Positions 17,416 to 26,594 of a DNA stretch of 55,711 bases are shown piece after piece. The position numbers and the translations under genes are program-made. The stretch is taken from the NCBI GenBank assembly GCA_029263215.1, contig JAJCXY010000127.1, forward strand, positions 1 to 55,711, given 5' to 3'. The DNA comes from Acidimicrobiales bacterium (GTDB lineage Bacteria; Actinomycetota; Acidimicrobiia; Acidimicrobiales; Aldehydirespiratoraceae). Numbering within the stretch: position 1 is the first letter of the stretch; each line of letters begins with the position of its first letter. The notes under the pieces were generated by a model. It had not been told where the DNA came from and ran no database searches. It saw nothing but the letters and a program-made list of their open reading frames with translations.

Positions 17416-19110
17416 GTGACTGACACACCCTCAGGGTCGACGAGCAACTCCGGCACCGATTTCATCCGCGACATGATTCGCCGCGACTCATCCGACGGGC
17501 CCCATGGGGGGCGGGTGCAGACGCGGTTTCCTCCCGAGCCCAACGGCTTCCTCCACATCGGGCATGCCAAGTCGATCGTGTTGAACTTCGGCGTGGCCGC
17601 CGAGTTCGGCGGCGTGTGTCGGCTCCGATTCGACGACACCAACCCCGAAACCGAGGACGCAACGTTCGTGGAGGCGATTCAGGCCGACATCCGGTGGCTG
17701 GGCTACGACACCGGTGAGCCCCTCTTCTCCTCGGACTATTTCGACCAGCTCCACCGATGGGCGGTACAGCTGGTGGAAGCCGGCTATGCCTATGTCGACG
17801 ATCAGGATGCGGAGACGATCTCCGAGAACCGGGGACGATTCACCACACCGGGCGTCGACAGCCCATGGAGAGGGCGCAGCATCGAGGAGAATCTCGACCT
17901 GTTCGCCCAGATGAAGGCCGGCGAGTTCGAGGAGGGCTCACGGGTGCTGAGGGCCAAGATCGACATGAACCACGAGAACATGCAGATGCGTGATCCCGTC
18001 ATGTATCGCATTCGCCACGCCCACCACTTCCGCACCGGCGACGCGTGGCACATCTATCCCACCTACGACTGGGCCCATGGGCAGAGTGATGCCATCGAGG
18101 GCACCACCCATTCCCTGTGCACCCTCGAGTTCGACTCTCATCGGCCCCTCTACGACTGGTACCACCAGCAGATCGGTTTGGGTGCCGATCGTCCCCGCCA
18201 GACCGAGTTCGCTCGCCTCAACCTCACCCACACTGTGTTGAGCAAGCGCAAGCTCCTCCAGCTGGTGGAAGAGGGCCATGTCGACGGCTGGGATGACGCC
18301 CGGATGCCCACCCTCCGAGGCTTGAAGCGGCGGGGCTACCCGGCTGAATCGGTTCGGGATTTCTGCAGCCAGATCGGCATAGCCAAGGTGAACGGCGTGC
18401 ACGAGATCGAGCTACTCGAGTCGTTCGTGCGCACCCACCACAATCGGAGCGCCCTGAGGCGCATGGCGGTGCTCGACCCGATCGAGGTGGTGATCACCAA
18501 CTGGCCCGAAGGTCAGGCCGATACGCGCGAGGCGATCAACAACCCCGAAGACGACTCCGCGGGCACTCGCGAGGTGCCGTTCTCCGGGCGACTCTTCATC
18601 GAACGCGACGACTTCATGATGGATCCGCCGAAGAAGTTCTATCGCTTATCGCCGGGTCGTGAGGTCCGGCTGCGGGCCGGGTATTTCATCACCTGCAACG
18701 ACGTCGAGCTCGACGCCGAAGGTGAAGTGGTGCGCCTGTTGTGCACCTACGATCCCGCCACCGTCGGCGGTCAGGCCCCCGACGGCCGCAAGGTCAAGGC
18801 CACCCTCCACTGGGTCTCTGCAGAACACGCGGTCGACATCGACGTTGCCCTCTATGAGCGTCTCTTCACCGACGCCCATCCGGGATCTGATGGTCGCGAC
18901 CCGATGGCTTCGCTCAATCCGAACTCACGAGAGCTCAGGGTCGGCGGCAAGGCCGAACCGGCAGTGCTCGATACCGCGCCGGGGGAGGTGGTCCAGTTCG
19001 AACGCCTCGGCTATTTCGCCCGCGACCTCGACGCCCCGGTGTTGTTCCACCGCACTGTCGGCCTACGCGACGAATGGGCCAACATCCAGAAGCGCCAGAA
19101 CAAGGGCTAG
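17416..19110 (+). CDS. glnS: Glutaminyl-tRNA synthetase
   Basis: A 564-residue class I aminoacyl-tRNA synthetase that charges tRNA-Gln directly. The HIGH motif is PPEPNGFLHIGHAKS near residue 40, followed by RFDDTNPETED, YPTYDWAHG and the KMSKS-like LSKRKL. The C-terminal half has the two beta-barrel anticodon-binding domains, with FIERDDFMMDPPKKFYRL and LFHRTVGLRD. These features separate GlnRS from discriminating GluRS. Length agrees with the E. coli enzyme (about 554). Most Actinobacteria make Gln-tRNA through GatCAB instead. The GTG at 17416 follows GGTAGGAGTAGCAGG, a good ribosome binding site; the open frame upstream overlaps the crotonase gene. Its stop overlaps the convergent hotdog gene by 4 bases. 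Confidence 0.95.
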   Translation: MTDTPSGSTSNSGTDFIRDMIRRDSSDGPHGGRVQTRFPPEPNGFLHIGHAKSIVLNFGVAAEFGGVCRLRFDDTNPETEDATFVEAIQADIRWLGYDTGEPLFSSDYFDQLHRWAVQLVEAGYAYVDDQDAETISENRGRFTTPGVDSPWRGRSIEENLDLFAQMKAGEFEEGSRVLRAKIDMNHENMQMRDPVMYRIRHAHHFRTGDAWHIYPTYDWAHGQSDAIEGTTHSLCTLEFDSHRPLYDWYHQQIGLGADRPRQTEFARLNLTHTVLSKRKLLQLVEEGHVDGWDDARMPTLRGLKRRGYPAESVRDFCSQIGIAKVNGVHEIELLESFVRTHHNRSALRRMAVLDPIEVVITNWPEGQADTREAINNPEDDSAGTREVPFSGRLFIERDDFMMDPPKKFYRLSPGREVRLRAGYFITCNDVELDAEGEVVRLLCTYDPATVGGQAPDGRKVKATLHWVSAEHAVDIDVALYERLFTDAHPGSDGRDPMASLNPNSRELRVGGKAEPAVLDTAPGEVVQFERLGYFARDLDAPVLFHRTVGLRDEWANIQKRQNKG

Positions 19111-19820
19111 CTGTTCAGGGCCACGATTGCTTCGTGCTCGACAGCCGCGACGGGCCCGTCACCGACCCTCATACGAATGTCGACCACTGCCCGTTCTCCG
19201 GCCCGGCTCGCGAAGCGGTCGATCAGATACGACTCGACGGTGACCGTGTCGCCGGGCCGGGCGACGCCGAGGTGCCTGATGTGGCTGCGGGTGTGAACCC
19301 AGGCGCCGGTGACCAGTTGGGTTGCGAATACGCGGTTGGCCAGCGATGGCCACACGACGGGGTGCACAAGCTCTTGTTCGCGGTAGAGGCCGAGGTCTTC
19401 GCCGGCCCGAGCTGCGTAGCCCGTCCAGCGATCGGTGAGGGTGAACACCAACGGTTCGAGGGGAGCACCGGTGGGATCATCGAGGGGCGAGGAGGTCAGG
19501 GTGGGTGACACCCAGGCGCACTCGCGATCGCCGACCCGGGCCACGAGCCGACCAGATCCATCGTCGGCCACCGCAACGGTGTCGCCCTCTATCACCGGAG
19601 CTCGAAACGCGGTCTCACAGGCACCGCCGGTAACCCAACCGGCCCCCCAGGCGGCCGCGACGGGCCGGGTGAGGTAGGCGTAGATGGTGGTTCCGGCCAC
19701 CACGGCCCCGTCGTAGCCGGCGGCTCGGCCACCCGCGAGGGTGTGGACCGGGTTGTCGGCGTGCTCGGCGAGGTTGGCGGCGTCGATCGACCAGGGGGCG
19801 AAGGAGGAGTCCGTCATCAT
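19107..19820 (-). CDS. MaoC/hotdog-fold protein, putative thioesterase or dehydratase
   Basis: A 237-residue protein with two hotdog-like halves. The first has [21 protein letters not shown], which resembles the YxGxxxHG hot-dog helix of MaoC-type hydratases but lacks the usual catalytic His. The second has THSHIRHLG-like sequence ([19 protein letters not shown]) and ends in a strand with [11 protein letters not shown]. Family members act on acyl-CoA or acyl-ACP; this one's reaction is uncertain. A TACGAT hexamer (19824-19829 on the complement) ends 6 bases before the second of two consecutive ATGs, so translation may begin at 19817. It converges with glnS with a 4-base overlap and is divergent from the GMC oxidoreductase gene. 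Confidence 0.6.
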   Translation of the reverse strand: MMTDSSFAPWSIDAANLAEHADNPVHTLAGGRAAGYDGAVVAGTTIYAYLTRPVAAAWGAGWVTGGACETAFRAPVIEGDTVAVADDGSGRLVARVGDRECAWVSPTLTSSPLDDPTGAPLEPLVFTLTDRWTGYAARAGEDLGLYREQELVHPVVWPSLANRVFATQLVTGAWVHTRSHIRHLGVARPGDTVTVESYLIDRFASRAGERAVVDIRMRVGDGPVAAVEHEAIVALNS

Positions 19821-19823
19821 CGG

Positions 19824-19854
19824 ATCGTAGGCACTGTCGGCTCAGAACTACACT
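19824..19854. promoter_or_regulatory. Divergent leaderless promoters of the hotdog and GMC genes
   Basis: The 42-base gap between the two start codons contains TACGAT on the minus strand (19824-19829), 6 bases from the second hotdog ATG, and TACACT on the plus strand (19849-19854), 8 bases from the GMC ATG. Both spacings place transcription start at the start codon. Confidence 0.4.
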
Positions 19855-19862
19855 GCGCGGCC

Positions 19863-21533
19863 ATGACTGCCGCGACCGACGACGAGAAGATCTACGACTA
19901 CATCATCGTCGGGGGTGGATCGGCCGGATGCGCGCTGGCCAACCGACTCAGTGCCGATCCGGCCAACGAGGTGCTGGTGCTCGAGGCGGGTCGCCCCGAC
20001 TACAAGTGGGACGTATTCATCCACATGCCTGCGGCCCTCATGTTTGCGATCGGCAACCGCTTCTACGACTGGAAGTACGAGAGCGAACCGGAGCCCCACA
20101 TGGGTGGCCGGCGGGTCTACCACGCCCGCGGCAAGGTGCTCGGTGGCTCGTCGAGCATCAACGGGATGATCTTCCAGCGGGGTAACCCGATGGACTACGA
20201 CAAGTGGGCGGCTCTGCCGGGCATGGGCCACTGGAGCTATGCCGATTGCCTGCCCTACTTCAAGAGGATGGAGACCTGCCTCGGCGCTGGTCCGGGCGGC
20301 GACGACTGGCGCGGAGCCGATGGTCCCCTTGTGATGGAACGCGGCCCGGCATCGAGCCCCTTGTTCGCGGCCTGGCTCGCGGCTGGGCCGGAGGCGGGCT
20401 ACGACCGCACCGACGATGTCAACGGCTACCGCCAGGAGGGCTTCGCGGCGTTCGACAAGAACGTGCATCGTGCCCGCCGGATCAGCGCGGCGCGGGCCTA
20501 TCTGCACCCGGTGAAGAAGAGGGCGAACCTCACCGTGAAGACGCGAGCACATGCCAGCCGCGTCGTGTTCGAGGCCAAGCGGGCGGTGGGGGTCGAGTAT
20601 CGCCGCGGTCGGCGCAACCGTGTGGCGAAGGGTAGGGAGATCATCTCTTGTGGGGGAGCGTTCAACTCGCCCCAACTCCTCCAACTCTCCGGTATCGGCG
20701 ACGAAGAACATCTGGCTTCGGTAGGGGTGGATCCCGTGCATCACCTGCCGGGCGTCGGCGACAACATGCAGGACCATCTCGAGGTCTACATCCAGTACAA
20801 GTGCAAACAACCGGTGTCGATGCAGCCCCATCTCGCCTTCTGGAAGAGGCCGTTCATCGGACTGGCGTGGTTGTTTCGGAGGGGTCCGGCCGCAACCAAC
20901 CACTTCGAGGCCGGTGCCTTCGTGCGCAGCAACGACGACGAGGCCTACCCGAACCTGATGTTTCACTTCCTGCCGATTGCGGTGCGTTACGACGGTTCGG
21001 CCCCCGAGGGGGGCCACGGTTATCAGGTGCACGTGGGGCCGATGTATTCCGACGCGAAGGGAACGGTGAAGATCACGTCGACCGATCCGTTCGTGAAGCC
21101 GGCGGTGCGGTTCAATTACCTGTCCACCGAGCAGGACCGGCGCGAGTGGATCGAGGCGGTGAGGGTGGCTCGTCGCATCCTCAATCAGCCAGCGTTCGAG
21201 CCCTACAACGACGGCGAGGTGTCGCCGGGGCCATCGGTGGAGACCGACCAGGAGATCATGGATTGGGTGGCCGACGACTCCGAAACGGCACTGCATCCGT
21301 CGTGCACCTGCAAGATGGGTACAGCCCACGACGAGATGGCCGTGGTGGATCCGGCCACCATGAGGGTGCACGGGGTGGATGGGCTGAGGGTGGTCGACGC
21401 ATCGGTGATGCCCGTCGTGAGCAACGGAAACATCTACGCACCGACGATGATGATCGCGGAAAAGGCCGCCGACCTGATCCTGGGCAACGATCCGCTCGCG
21501 GCCGAACGCGTCGAGGTGTTTCGCCGGAGCTGA
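19863..21533 (+). CDS. betA: GMC family oxidoreductase, choline-dehydrogenase-like
   Basis: A 556-residue FAD enzyme of the glucose-methanol-choline family, probably oxidising choline or another alcohol to the aldehyde. The FAD-binding motif [17 protein letters not shown] is at residues 12-28; the family signatures [18 protein letters not shown] and [15 protein letters not shown] are present. The C-terminal catalytic part has [10 protein letters not shown] and [21 protein letters not shown], as in BetA. No betaine-aldehyde dehydrogenase or transporter is adjacent, so the choline assignment is by similarity only. TACACT 8 bases before the ATG suggests a leaderless transcript; the longer upstream frame is not supported. 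Confidence 0.85.
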   Translation: MTAATDDEKIYDYIIVGGGSAGCALANRLSADPANEVLVLEAGRPDYKWDVFIHMPAALMFAIGNRFYDWKYESEPEPHMGGRRVYHARGKVLGGSSSINGMIFQRGNPMDYDKWAALPGMGHWSYADCLPYFKRMETCLGAGPGGDDWRGADGPLVMERGPASSPLFAAWLAAGPEAGYDRTDDVNGYRQEGFAAFDKNVHRARRISAARAYLHPVKKRANLTVKTRAHASRVVFEAKRAVGVEYRRGRRNRVAKGREIISCGGAFNSPQLLQLSGIGDEEHLASVGVDPVHHLPGVGDNMQDHLEVYIQYKCKQPVSMQPHLAFWKRPFIGLAWLFRRGPAATNHFEAGAFVRSNDDEAYPNLMFHFLPIAVRYDGSAPEGGHGYQVHVGPMYSDAKGTVKITSTDPFVKPAVRFNYLSTEQDRREWIEAVRVARRILNQPAFEPYNDGEVSPGPSVETDQEIMDWVADDSETALHPSCTCKMGTAHDEMAVVDPATMRVHGVDGLRVVDASVMPVVSNGNIYAPTMMIAEKAADLILGNDPLAAERVEVFRRS

Positions 21534-21542
21534 CGACTTGGC

Positions 21543-22697
21543 TCAGGCGGGCTTGGTGGTGAGGCGATCCGACAGCTGATCGAGGGATTCGCAACCGGTC
21601 TGGTGCATCACGTTGACGAGACCTTCATGGAGGATGTCGTAGGCGTGGCCCGGCCCGGCCTCGCCGATCGCGGCCAGGCCGAACATGAAGGCCCGCCCGC
21701 AGAAGACGAAACTTGCGCCATGAGCGACTGCTCGAGCCACGTCGAGGCCGTCGCGGATACCGCTGTCGAACAGGACCGGCACCTGGTCGCCGACCCGGCC
21801 GACGATCGGAGCGAGGGCATCGATCGCGCCGATGGCACCATCGAGTTGACGACCGCCGTGGTTGGACACCTGCACGGCGTCGGCGCCGTTGTCGACGCAA
21901 CGTTGGGCGTCGTGGATGTCGAGGATGCCCTTCACGATCAGGGGCCCTTCCCATTGGTCACGCACCGCGGCGAGGTAGTCCCACGACAGGGTGCCGCCGA
22001 GGTTGGCCCCGACGAAGGCCGCCATATTGGTCATCGACGCCGCGTCGACGTACTTCTCCAAGCACCGGAATCGGGGTGTGCCGTGGCGGCGTAGGGCGTT
22101 GGCCCAGGCCGGGTGACGAGCCACCTCGAGCACCAGCCGAGGGCCGATCGAGGGCGGAACGCGGATACGGGCCTTGCGCTGGCGTTCGCGGCGACTTGGG
22201 GCGGGTACGTCGGCGGTGATCACCATGGCGGTGAACCCGGAGTTCTGAGCCCGATCGATCAGATCACGCCGGGTTGCCTCTTCACGGGGCGGGTAGAGCT
22301 GGAACCAGCCCATTCCTGCGGCCTCGGGGCCGGCCACCTCCGGCGATTCAGTGCCAACGGTGCTGAGCACATACGGGATCCGCCGATCGGCGGCCGCTCG
22401 GGCCAGGGCAGTGTCGGCACCGGGCCAGATCAAGCCGCCGAGGCCAACCGGAGCGATGCCGATCGGGGCGGCATAGTCGACCCCGAACAGCGAGGTCTCG
22501 GTGCTCGGCTCCATGAGCCCCTTCAAGAGTTGGGGGCGGAAGGTGACCCGGGCGAGAGCGTCGAGGTTGCGATCAAGTGCCTGTTCGGAGCCGGTGCCGC
22601 TGTCGAGGTAGTCCCACGCGAACGACGGGAGCCGCTTGTTGGACCGCGATTCGAGATCGCTGATCGCCGGCCAACGGTTCATGGTGGCTGGGTCCAT
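21543..22697 (-). CDS. FMN-dependent alpha-hydroxy-acid oxidase/dehydrogenase
   Basis: A 384-residue TIM-barrel flavoprotein of the lactate dehydrogenase/glycolate oxidase family, which oxidises L-2-hydroxyacids to 2-oxoacids. Evidence includes FRPQLLKGL, PIGIAPVGLGGLIWPGAD, WFQLYPP, VKGILDIHDAQRCVDNGADAV (split here by family loops) and the active-site SNHGGRQLDG carrying the catalytic His and substrate Arg. VLFDSGIRDGLDVARAVA and FCGRAFMFGL bind the FMN phosphate. Substrate could be lactate, mandelate or glycolate; the sequence does not decide. It converges with the GMC oxidoreductase gene across 9 bases. Confidence 0.9.
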   Translation of the reverse strand: MDPATMNRWPAISDLESRSNKRLPSFAWDYLDSGTGSEQALDRNLDALARVTFRPQLLKGLMEPSTETSLFGVDYAAPIGIAPVGLGGLIWPGADTALARAAADRRIPYVLSTVGTESPEVAGPEAAGMGWFQLYPPREEATRRDLIDRAQNSGFTAMVITADVPAPSRRERQRKARIRVPPSIGPRLVLEVARHPAWANALRRHGTPRFRCLEKYVDAASMTNMAAFVGANLGGTLSWDYLAAVRDQWEGPLIVKGILDIHDAQRCVDNGADAVQVSNHGGRQLDGAIGAIDALAPIVGRVGDQVPVLFDSGIRDGLDVARAVAHGASFVFCGRAFMFGLAAIGEAGPGHAYDILHEGLVNVMHQTGCESLDQLSDRLTTKPA

Positions 22698-22777
22698 GGT
22701 TCACCCCGGTTTCGGTGGAAGAGGAATCGAGCCTCTGCGGACTGTAGCCAGCTCCGCTGAGTGTGTACCCAACCGGC

Positions 22778-24022
22778 TCAGGGGGCGTCGAGGGCATCGA
22801 TCGCCAGCAACACCCCCGACATGGCGTGTTGTTGATCGTCCATGCGGGTGACGTCGTCGAGGAACCAGGCGCCTTCCACCACGTCGGGCCGGGGCCATCG
22901 GTCGGCGCGGTCCGGGTTGTATTGGCGGGCCGCGAGGATGGCGGCTCCGCACACGAGATCGTCTCGCACTGCAGCGTTGAGATCGGTGAGGCCGGGATCG
23001 GTGGCGCTGAGTCGCCACAGCGACGCCAGGGCCTCCACCGTGGTGCCGAAGGCAGCCCCGCGGGCCTGGCGTTCGGATTCGTCGGGCTCGCTGCTGCCAT
23101 CACCCACTCGCTTGGCTTCGCGTCGGAGCTCGCGTTCTAGCCGGCCGCCGTATTGGTCGATCAGGGAACGCACATAGGCGAGCTCGTCGCCCTCAAGGTC
23201 GCCCCACTCGCGCATCTCGGCGAAGCCATAGGCCGACCATTGATCGGCCAGGGGAGGGTTGTCGATCTCCTCTTCGATGTCTCGCTTGGTGGCGATGTAG
23301 TTGGCAACCGCCCGGGCCGAGTCGTCCCAGCCTTCATCGGGGAACTGGTTGGCGAGCAGCCCGAACGCCCAGAACGCCTCACCGGTGTAGAAGGTGGAGG
23401 TCTTGCCGATCGTCGGTTCGAAGAACCCGCCGGCGGCGTTGCCCTGATAGCGGGCACCGAACCACATCCCTCCGTCGTCGCGTAGAGCCAGCTGCATCCA
23501 TCGCCCCATGCCCCGCAGGAGCTCGTCGTCGCCGGTGTCGCCGGTGGCGATACGCCGATGCACGAGACCGGCGATGGTGAGTGCGGTGGAGCCGAGGTGG
23601 AGCTCGAGGTGAGGCTGGCCGAAGGCGACGAGGTCTCCATCGGTCACCAGATTGTCGTTGATGTATTCCCGGCCCTGATCGGCGATCGAGGTGACGTCGA
23701 GGTAGCCGCCGGCTGCCACCTGATACAGCGACATGGTCACACCGCCGTGGCGCACATCGTGATAGCCGGGAGCGAACTCGTCGGCGACGCGGTCGTACTC
23801 GTACCAGTAGGTTCCGTCGCTCTGAAGTGAACGTTCCAACCAGGCGGCGGCCGCCGCGACGGTGGAATCGAGCTCCGATTGAGACGGCAGGTCGCAGGGA
23901 GGAAGAGGCCCGGCGTCGCGACTCACCACGAGGGCGGTCACCGTCCCTGCGAGTACGGCCCCGACGGTCGCCGCGGCGATGATTGCTTTGACGCTCGAAT
24001 CGAGGCTTCGAAATCCAGGCAC
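22778..24022 (-). CDS. Membrane-anchored all-alpha protein of unknown function
   Basis: A 414-residue protein with one N-terminal membrane anchor (AIIAAATVGAVLAGTVTALVV, about residues 12-32) and a large extracytoplasmic domain. The domain shows repeated aromatic and Gly-rich helical hairpins, such as SDGTYWYEYD, GGVTMSLYQ, TGEAFWAFGLLA and HAMSGVLLAIDAL, a pattern like (alpha/alpha)6-barrel glycosidases or prenyltransferase-type toroids. I cannot assign catalytic residues. I use the GTG at 24022 because CATAAT lies 7 bases upstream and the anchor follows at once; the longer frame crosses the divergent permease promoter. The alpha-hydroxyacid oxidase gene is 80 bases downstream on the same strand. 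Confidence 0.65.
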   Translation of the reverse strand: MPGFRSLDSSVKAIIAAATVGAVLAGTVTALVVSRDAGPLPPCDLPSQSELDSTVAAAAAWLERSLQSDGTYWYEYDRVADEFAPGYHDVRHGGVTMSLYQVAAGGYLDVTSIADQGREYINDNLVTDGDLVAFGQPHLELHLGSTALTIAGLVHRRIATGDTGDDELLRGMGRWMQLALRDDGGMWFGARYQGNAAGGFFEPTIGKTSTFYTGEAFWAFGLLANQFPDEGWDDSARAVANYIATKRDIEEEIDNPPLADQWSAYGFAEMREWGDLEGDELAYVRSLIDQYGGRLERELRREAKRVGDGSSEPDESERQARGAAFGTTVEALASLWRLSATDPGLTDLNAAVRDDLVCGAAILAARQYNPDRADRWPRPDVVEGAWFLDDVTRMDDQQHAMSGVLLAIDALDAP

Positions 24023-24083
24023 GGCGAGGATTATGGACGATCGGCGGACGGTGTGCTGGTCAGGGCGGGCTACGGTCGCCCGC

Positions 24084-24821
24084 ATGGAGTGGTGGGAAGC
24101 CCTTTTGTTGGTTCTCGGGGGTGCTTTCGCGGGCGTGATCAATGTGGTCGCGGGCGGCGGCTCCACCCTCACCGTGCCCTTGCTGGTGCTCGCAGGGGTG
24201 CCGGGCAACAGCGCCAATGGCTCGAACCGGGTCGGCATCCTCACCTCCACCGTCGCGGCAGTCGCTTCGTTTCACCGGCTGGGCGTAAAGGGGCTCACCC
24301 ATGCGGTGCCGATCTTCGCTCCCGTCCTGCTCGGCTCCTTGGTGGGTTCGGTCGGTATCAGCCGGCTCACCGACGATGCCTTCGAGACGGTGTTCGGCCT
24401 GATCATGATCCCCCTGATCCTGCTTTCGATCCGCAAGCCCGAATTCCGCACCGATGGCGACCGGTGGAGTCCACCCGTGGTGGCGATCGTGTTCTTCGCA
24501 ATCGGGATCTACGCCGGAGCGGTACAGGCCGGGGTGGGCCTCGTGTTGCTCGCCGCCCTCACCCGCTCCGGTCTCGATCTCGTGACCGCCAACCATGTGA
24601 AGATGCTGGTGAACGTGGCCGTCACAATGGTGGCGTTGCCGGTGTTCATTCTGCAGGGCAAGGTCGACTGGCTGCCGGCATTGGTGCTGGCGGCCGGATT
24701 CACCGTTGGTGGCTGGTTGGGTGCGCACGCCACGGTGAGAGGCGGGGAACGCTTGATCAGGATCGTGATGGTGCTCGCCTCGATCGGGCTGGCCGCCAAA
24801 CTCCTCGGCCTGTTCGGTTGA
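24084..24821 (+). CDS. TauE/SafE family sulfite exporter-like permease
   Basis: A 245-residue integral membrane protein with about eight segments arranged as two similar halves. The first half begins LLLVLGGAFAGVINVVAGGGSTLTVPLLVLAG with the GxxxGxxxGxGG-type motif of the family; the second repeats it as FFAIGIYAGAVQAGVGLVLLAAL. Known members export sulfite, sulfoacetate or other organic anions; the substrate here is unknown. TACGGT ends 7 bases before the ATG, suggesting a leaderless transcript and supporting this start over an upstream one at 23979 inside the divergent gene. Confidence 0.87.
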   Translation: MEWWEALLLVLGGAFAGVINVVAGGGSTLTVPLLVLAGVPGNSANGSNRVGILTSTVAAVASFHRLGVKGLTHAVPIFAPVLLGSLVGSVGISRLTDDAFETVFGLIMIPLILLSIRKPEFRTDGDRWSPPVVAIVFFAIGIYAGAVQAGVGLVLLAALTRSGLDLVTANHVKMLVNVAVTMVALPVFILQGKVDWLPALVLAAGFTVGGWLGAHATVRGGERLIRIVMVLASIGLAAKLLGLFG

Positions 24822-24866
24822 ACGGACTGGGGTCGTAGGCCCCTTCATCTCCGACCGCGACTTGAT

Positions 24867-24872
24867 TAGCGT
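24867..24872 (+). promoter_or_regulatory. Minus-10 of the histidine kinase gene
   Basis: TAGCGT is followed by 6 bases and then the GTG start at 24879. A weak TTCATC lies 17 bases upstream (24844-24849). The spacing supports GTG at 24879 as a leaderless start. Confidence 0.4.
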
Positions 24873-24878
24873 AGGCAT

Positions 24879-25961
24879 GTGGCTTCTGAGCACGCGGAGT
24901 TGGACCGCGGCATGGCCCGGGGTGTTGTTGCGTTCCGTGGCCTGGCGCTGACCTGGGCATGGGTCGGCTTTGTGCTCGAACGCGACCATCTCGATCGGCC
25001 TTGGCTGGGGATCGCGGCCCTGGTGATCATCACCTCGTTCACCCTGTGGATCTCCGCCCTGGCCTTCTCGAACCAAACGGTGTTCAGACCCCATTACATC
25101 GCGGCAGAACTGGCGCTCGGTGTCGGTGTGCTGGTGGTGGACGGTCTGATCTACGACGCCTTACGCCAGCAGTCGTTGCCATGGTCGTGGCCGGCCGCGG
25201 GGATCATCACCGCTGCGATTGTCGGAGGAGTGCGTTGGGGACTGGCCACATCGGCCCTGATCGGGGCTGCGAGTTTCATCGGCGAAGCCATCCTGCGCGA
25301 CTCCCTCGAGTGGAAGACGAGCACGGCCTCGAAGTCGGCGTTGTGGGTGCTGGCCGCGGTGGTGGCGGGATCGGTGGCCCGTCGGTTGCGCGATGCCGAG
25401 GAGAGAATCTCCATGGCCGGAGCGCGCGAGGAAATGGCCAGGGTGTTGCACGATGGAGTTCTGCAGACACTCGCGGTGATAGGTCGGCGCAGCACCGATG
25501 ATGACCTCCGCTCGCTGGCCGAGCGACAAGAAGAGGAGCTGAGGGACTATCTCTCCACCCGGCACAGCGAGCCTGCTTCGCTCTCGGCCGTACTCAGCCA
25601 GACCGTCGAGACGATCAGGCGTAGGCACCGCCTCGCTGTCGAACTGGTGGTGGCCGCGGACCTCCCGGAGATTCCCGACGACTCGGTGCGGGCTTTGGCG
25701 GGAGCAGTCGGTGAGGCCCTTACCAATGCGGCCAAGCACAGTGACGGGGATCGGGTGGTGGTCTTCGTCGAGCCCGGCGATGCTGCAGGGGAGGTGTCGT
25801 GCTCGGTGCGCGACAACGGTTCAGGGTTCGACGCTGAGGCGGCGCGGCCCGGCTTGGGTGTGCGACACTCGATCCGAGGTCGAATCGAAGCGATCGGCGG
25901 CCGTGTGGACATTGTGAGCATCATCGGGCGGGGCACTGAGGTACGGCTGTGGGTGAGTTGA
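24879..25961 (+). CDS. NarL-type sensor histidine kinase
   Basis: A 360-residue membrane sensor kinase of a two-component system. The N-terminal half carries about five membrane segments with very short loops, so it probably senses a membrane or small-molecule signal. The HisKA_3 dimerisation helix is EEMARVLHDGVLQTLAVI with the phosphorylated His in LHDG. The ATPase domain has the N box GEALTNAAKHS, G1 box DNGSGFD and G2 box GLGVRHSIRGRIEAIGG. This is the NarX/DesK-like class that pairs with NarL response regulators. The cognate regulator gene overlaps its 3' end by 13 bases. Confidence 0.92.
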   Translation: MASEHAELDRGMARGVVAFRGLALTWAWVGFVLERDHLDRPWLGIAALVIITSFTLWISALAFSNQTVFRPHYIAAELALGVGVLVVDGLIYDALRQQSLPWSWPAAGIITAAIVGGVRWGLATSALIGAASFIGEAILRDSLEWKTSTASKSALWVLAAVVAGSVARRLRDAEERISMAGAREEMARVLHDGVLQTLAVIGRRSTDDDLRSLAERQEEELRDYLSTRHSEPASLSAVLSQTVETIRRRHRLAVELVVAADLPEIPDDSVRALAGAVGEALTNAAKHSDGDRVVVFVEPGDAAGEVSCSVRDNGSGFDAEAARPGLGVRHSIRGRIEAIGGRVDIVSIIGRGTEVRLWVS

Positions 25962-26581
25962 CCCCGATCCGAGTGGTGATCGCCGACGATCACCCGATCT
26001 GGCTGAGTGGGGTGCGAGCCGACCTCGGAGACAACTTCCAGGTCGTCGGTGAGGCGGCCGACGCCGAGGCCGCGATCGCCGAGATACTGAAATACAAACC
26101 GGATCTGGTTCTCTGCGATCTCAACATGCCGGCCGGTGGCGGGCTTCGGGTCGCTCGTGAGTGTGGCGAGATCGCTCCGGTGGTGATTCTCACCGTTTCT
26201 CAGGCGGAGCGGGATGTGCTCGATGCGGTCGCGGCGGGCGCAATGGGGTACCTGCTCAAGTCGACGGCAATCGACGCGCTCCGCAATGCTCTTTGGCGAG
26301 CGGCAGCTGGTGAGCCGGTCTTTTCGCCTGCGCTCGCCTCGCTCGTACTCACCGAATTTCGCCGCCTGAAGAAGTCGGACTCGTCGGGCGAGGGACTATC
26401 TGAACGTGAGCGAGAGGTGCTGCAGTATGTAGCTCGGGGTCTCAGCTACAAGGAGATCGGTGAGGAAATCTTCATCTCGGCCAAGACGGTGGAGAATCAC
26501 ACTCGCAACATCTTGAAGAAGCTGCATCTCTCCCGCAAGCAGGAGCTCATGCGCTACGCCATCGAGCACGGCATCGAATAG
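25949..26581 (+). CDS. NarL/FixJ-family response regulator
   Basis: A 210-residue response regulator and the partner of the preceding kinase. The receiver domain has the acidic pocket in VVIADDHPIW, the phosphoacceptor Asp in LVLCDLNMPAG, Thr in ILTVSQAER and Lys in YLLKST. A LuxR-type HTH follows: LSEREREVLQYVARGLSYKEI and SAKTVENHTRNILKKL. It starts at a GTG inside the kinase gene, so the two are cotranslated. Targets are unknown; its stop is 13 bases from that of the convergent 843-residue membrane protein. Confidence 0.93.
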   Translation: MGELTPIRVVIADDHPIWLSGVRADLGDNFQVVGEAADAEAAIAEILKYKPDLVLCDLNMPAGGGLRVARECGEIAPVVILTVSQAERDVLDAVAAGAMGYLLKSTAIDALRNALWRAAAGEPVFSPALASLVLTEFRRLKKSDSSGEGLSEREREVLQYVARGLSYKEIGEEIFISAKTVENHTRNILKKLHLSRKQELMRYAIEHGIE

Positions 26582-26594
26582 GCGGCCCGTTCCC

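Noticed and set aside
19848..21371. 507-codon minus-strand frame opposite the GMC oxidoreductase
   Set aside because: Typical high-GC antisense frame, rich in His, Arg and Val; no domain.
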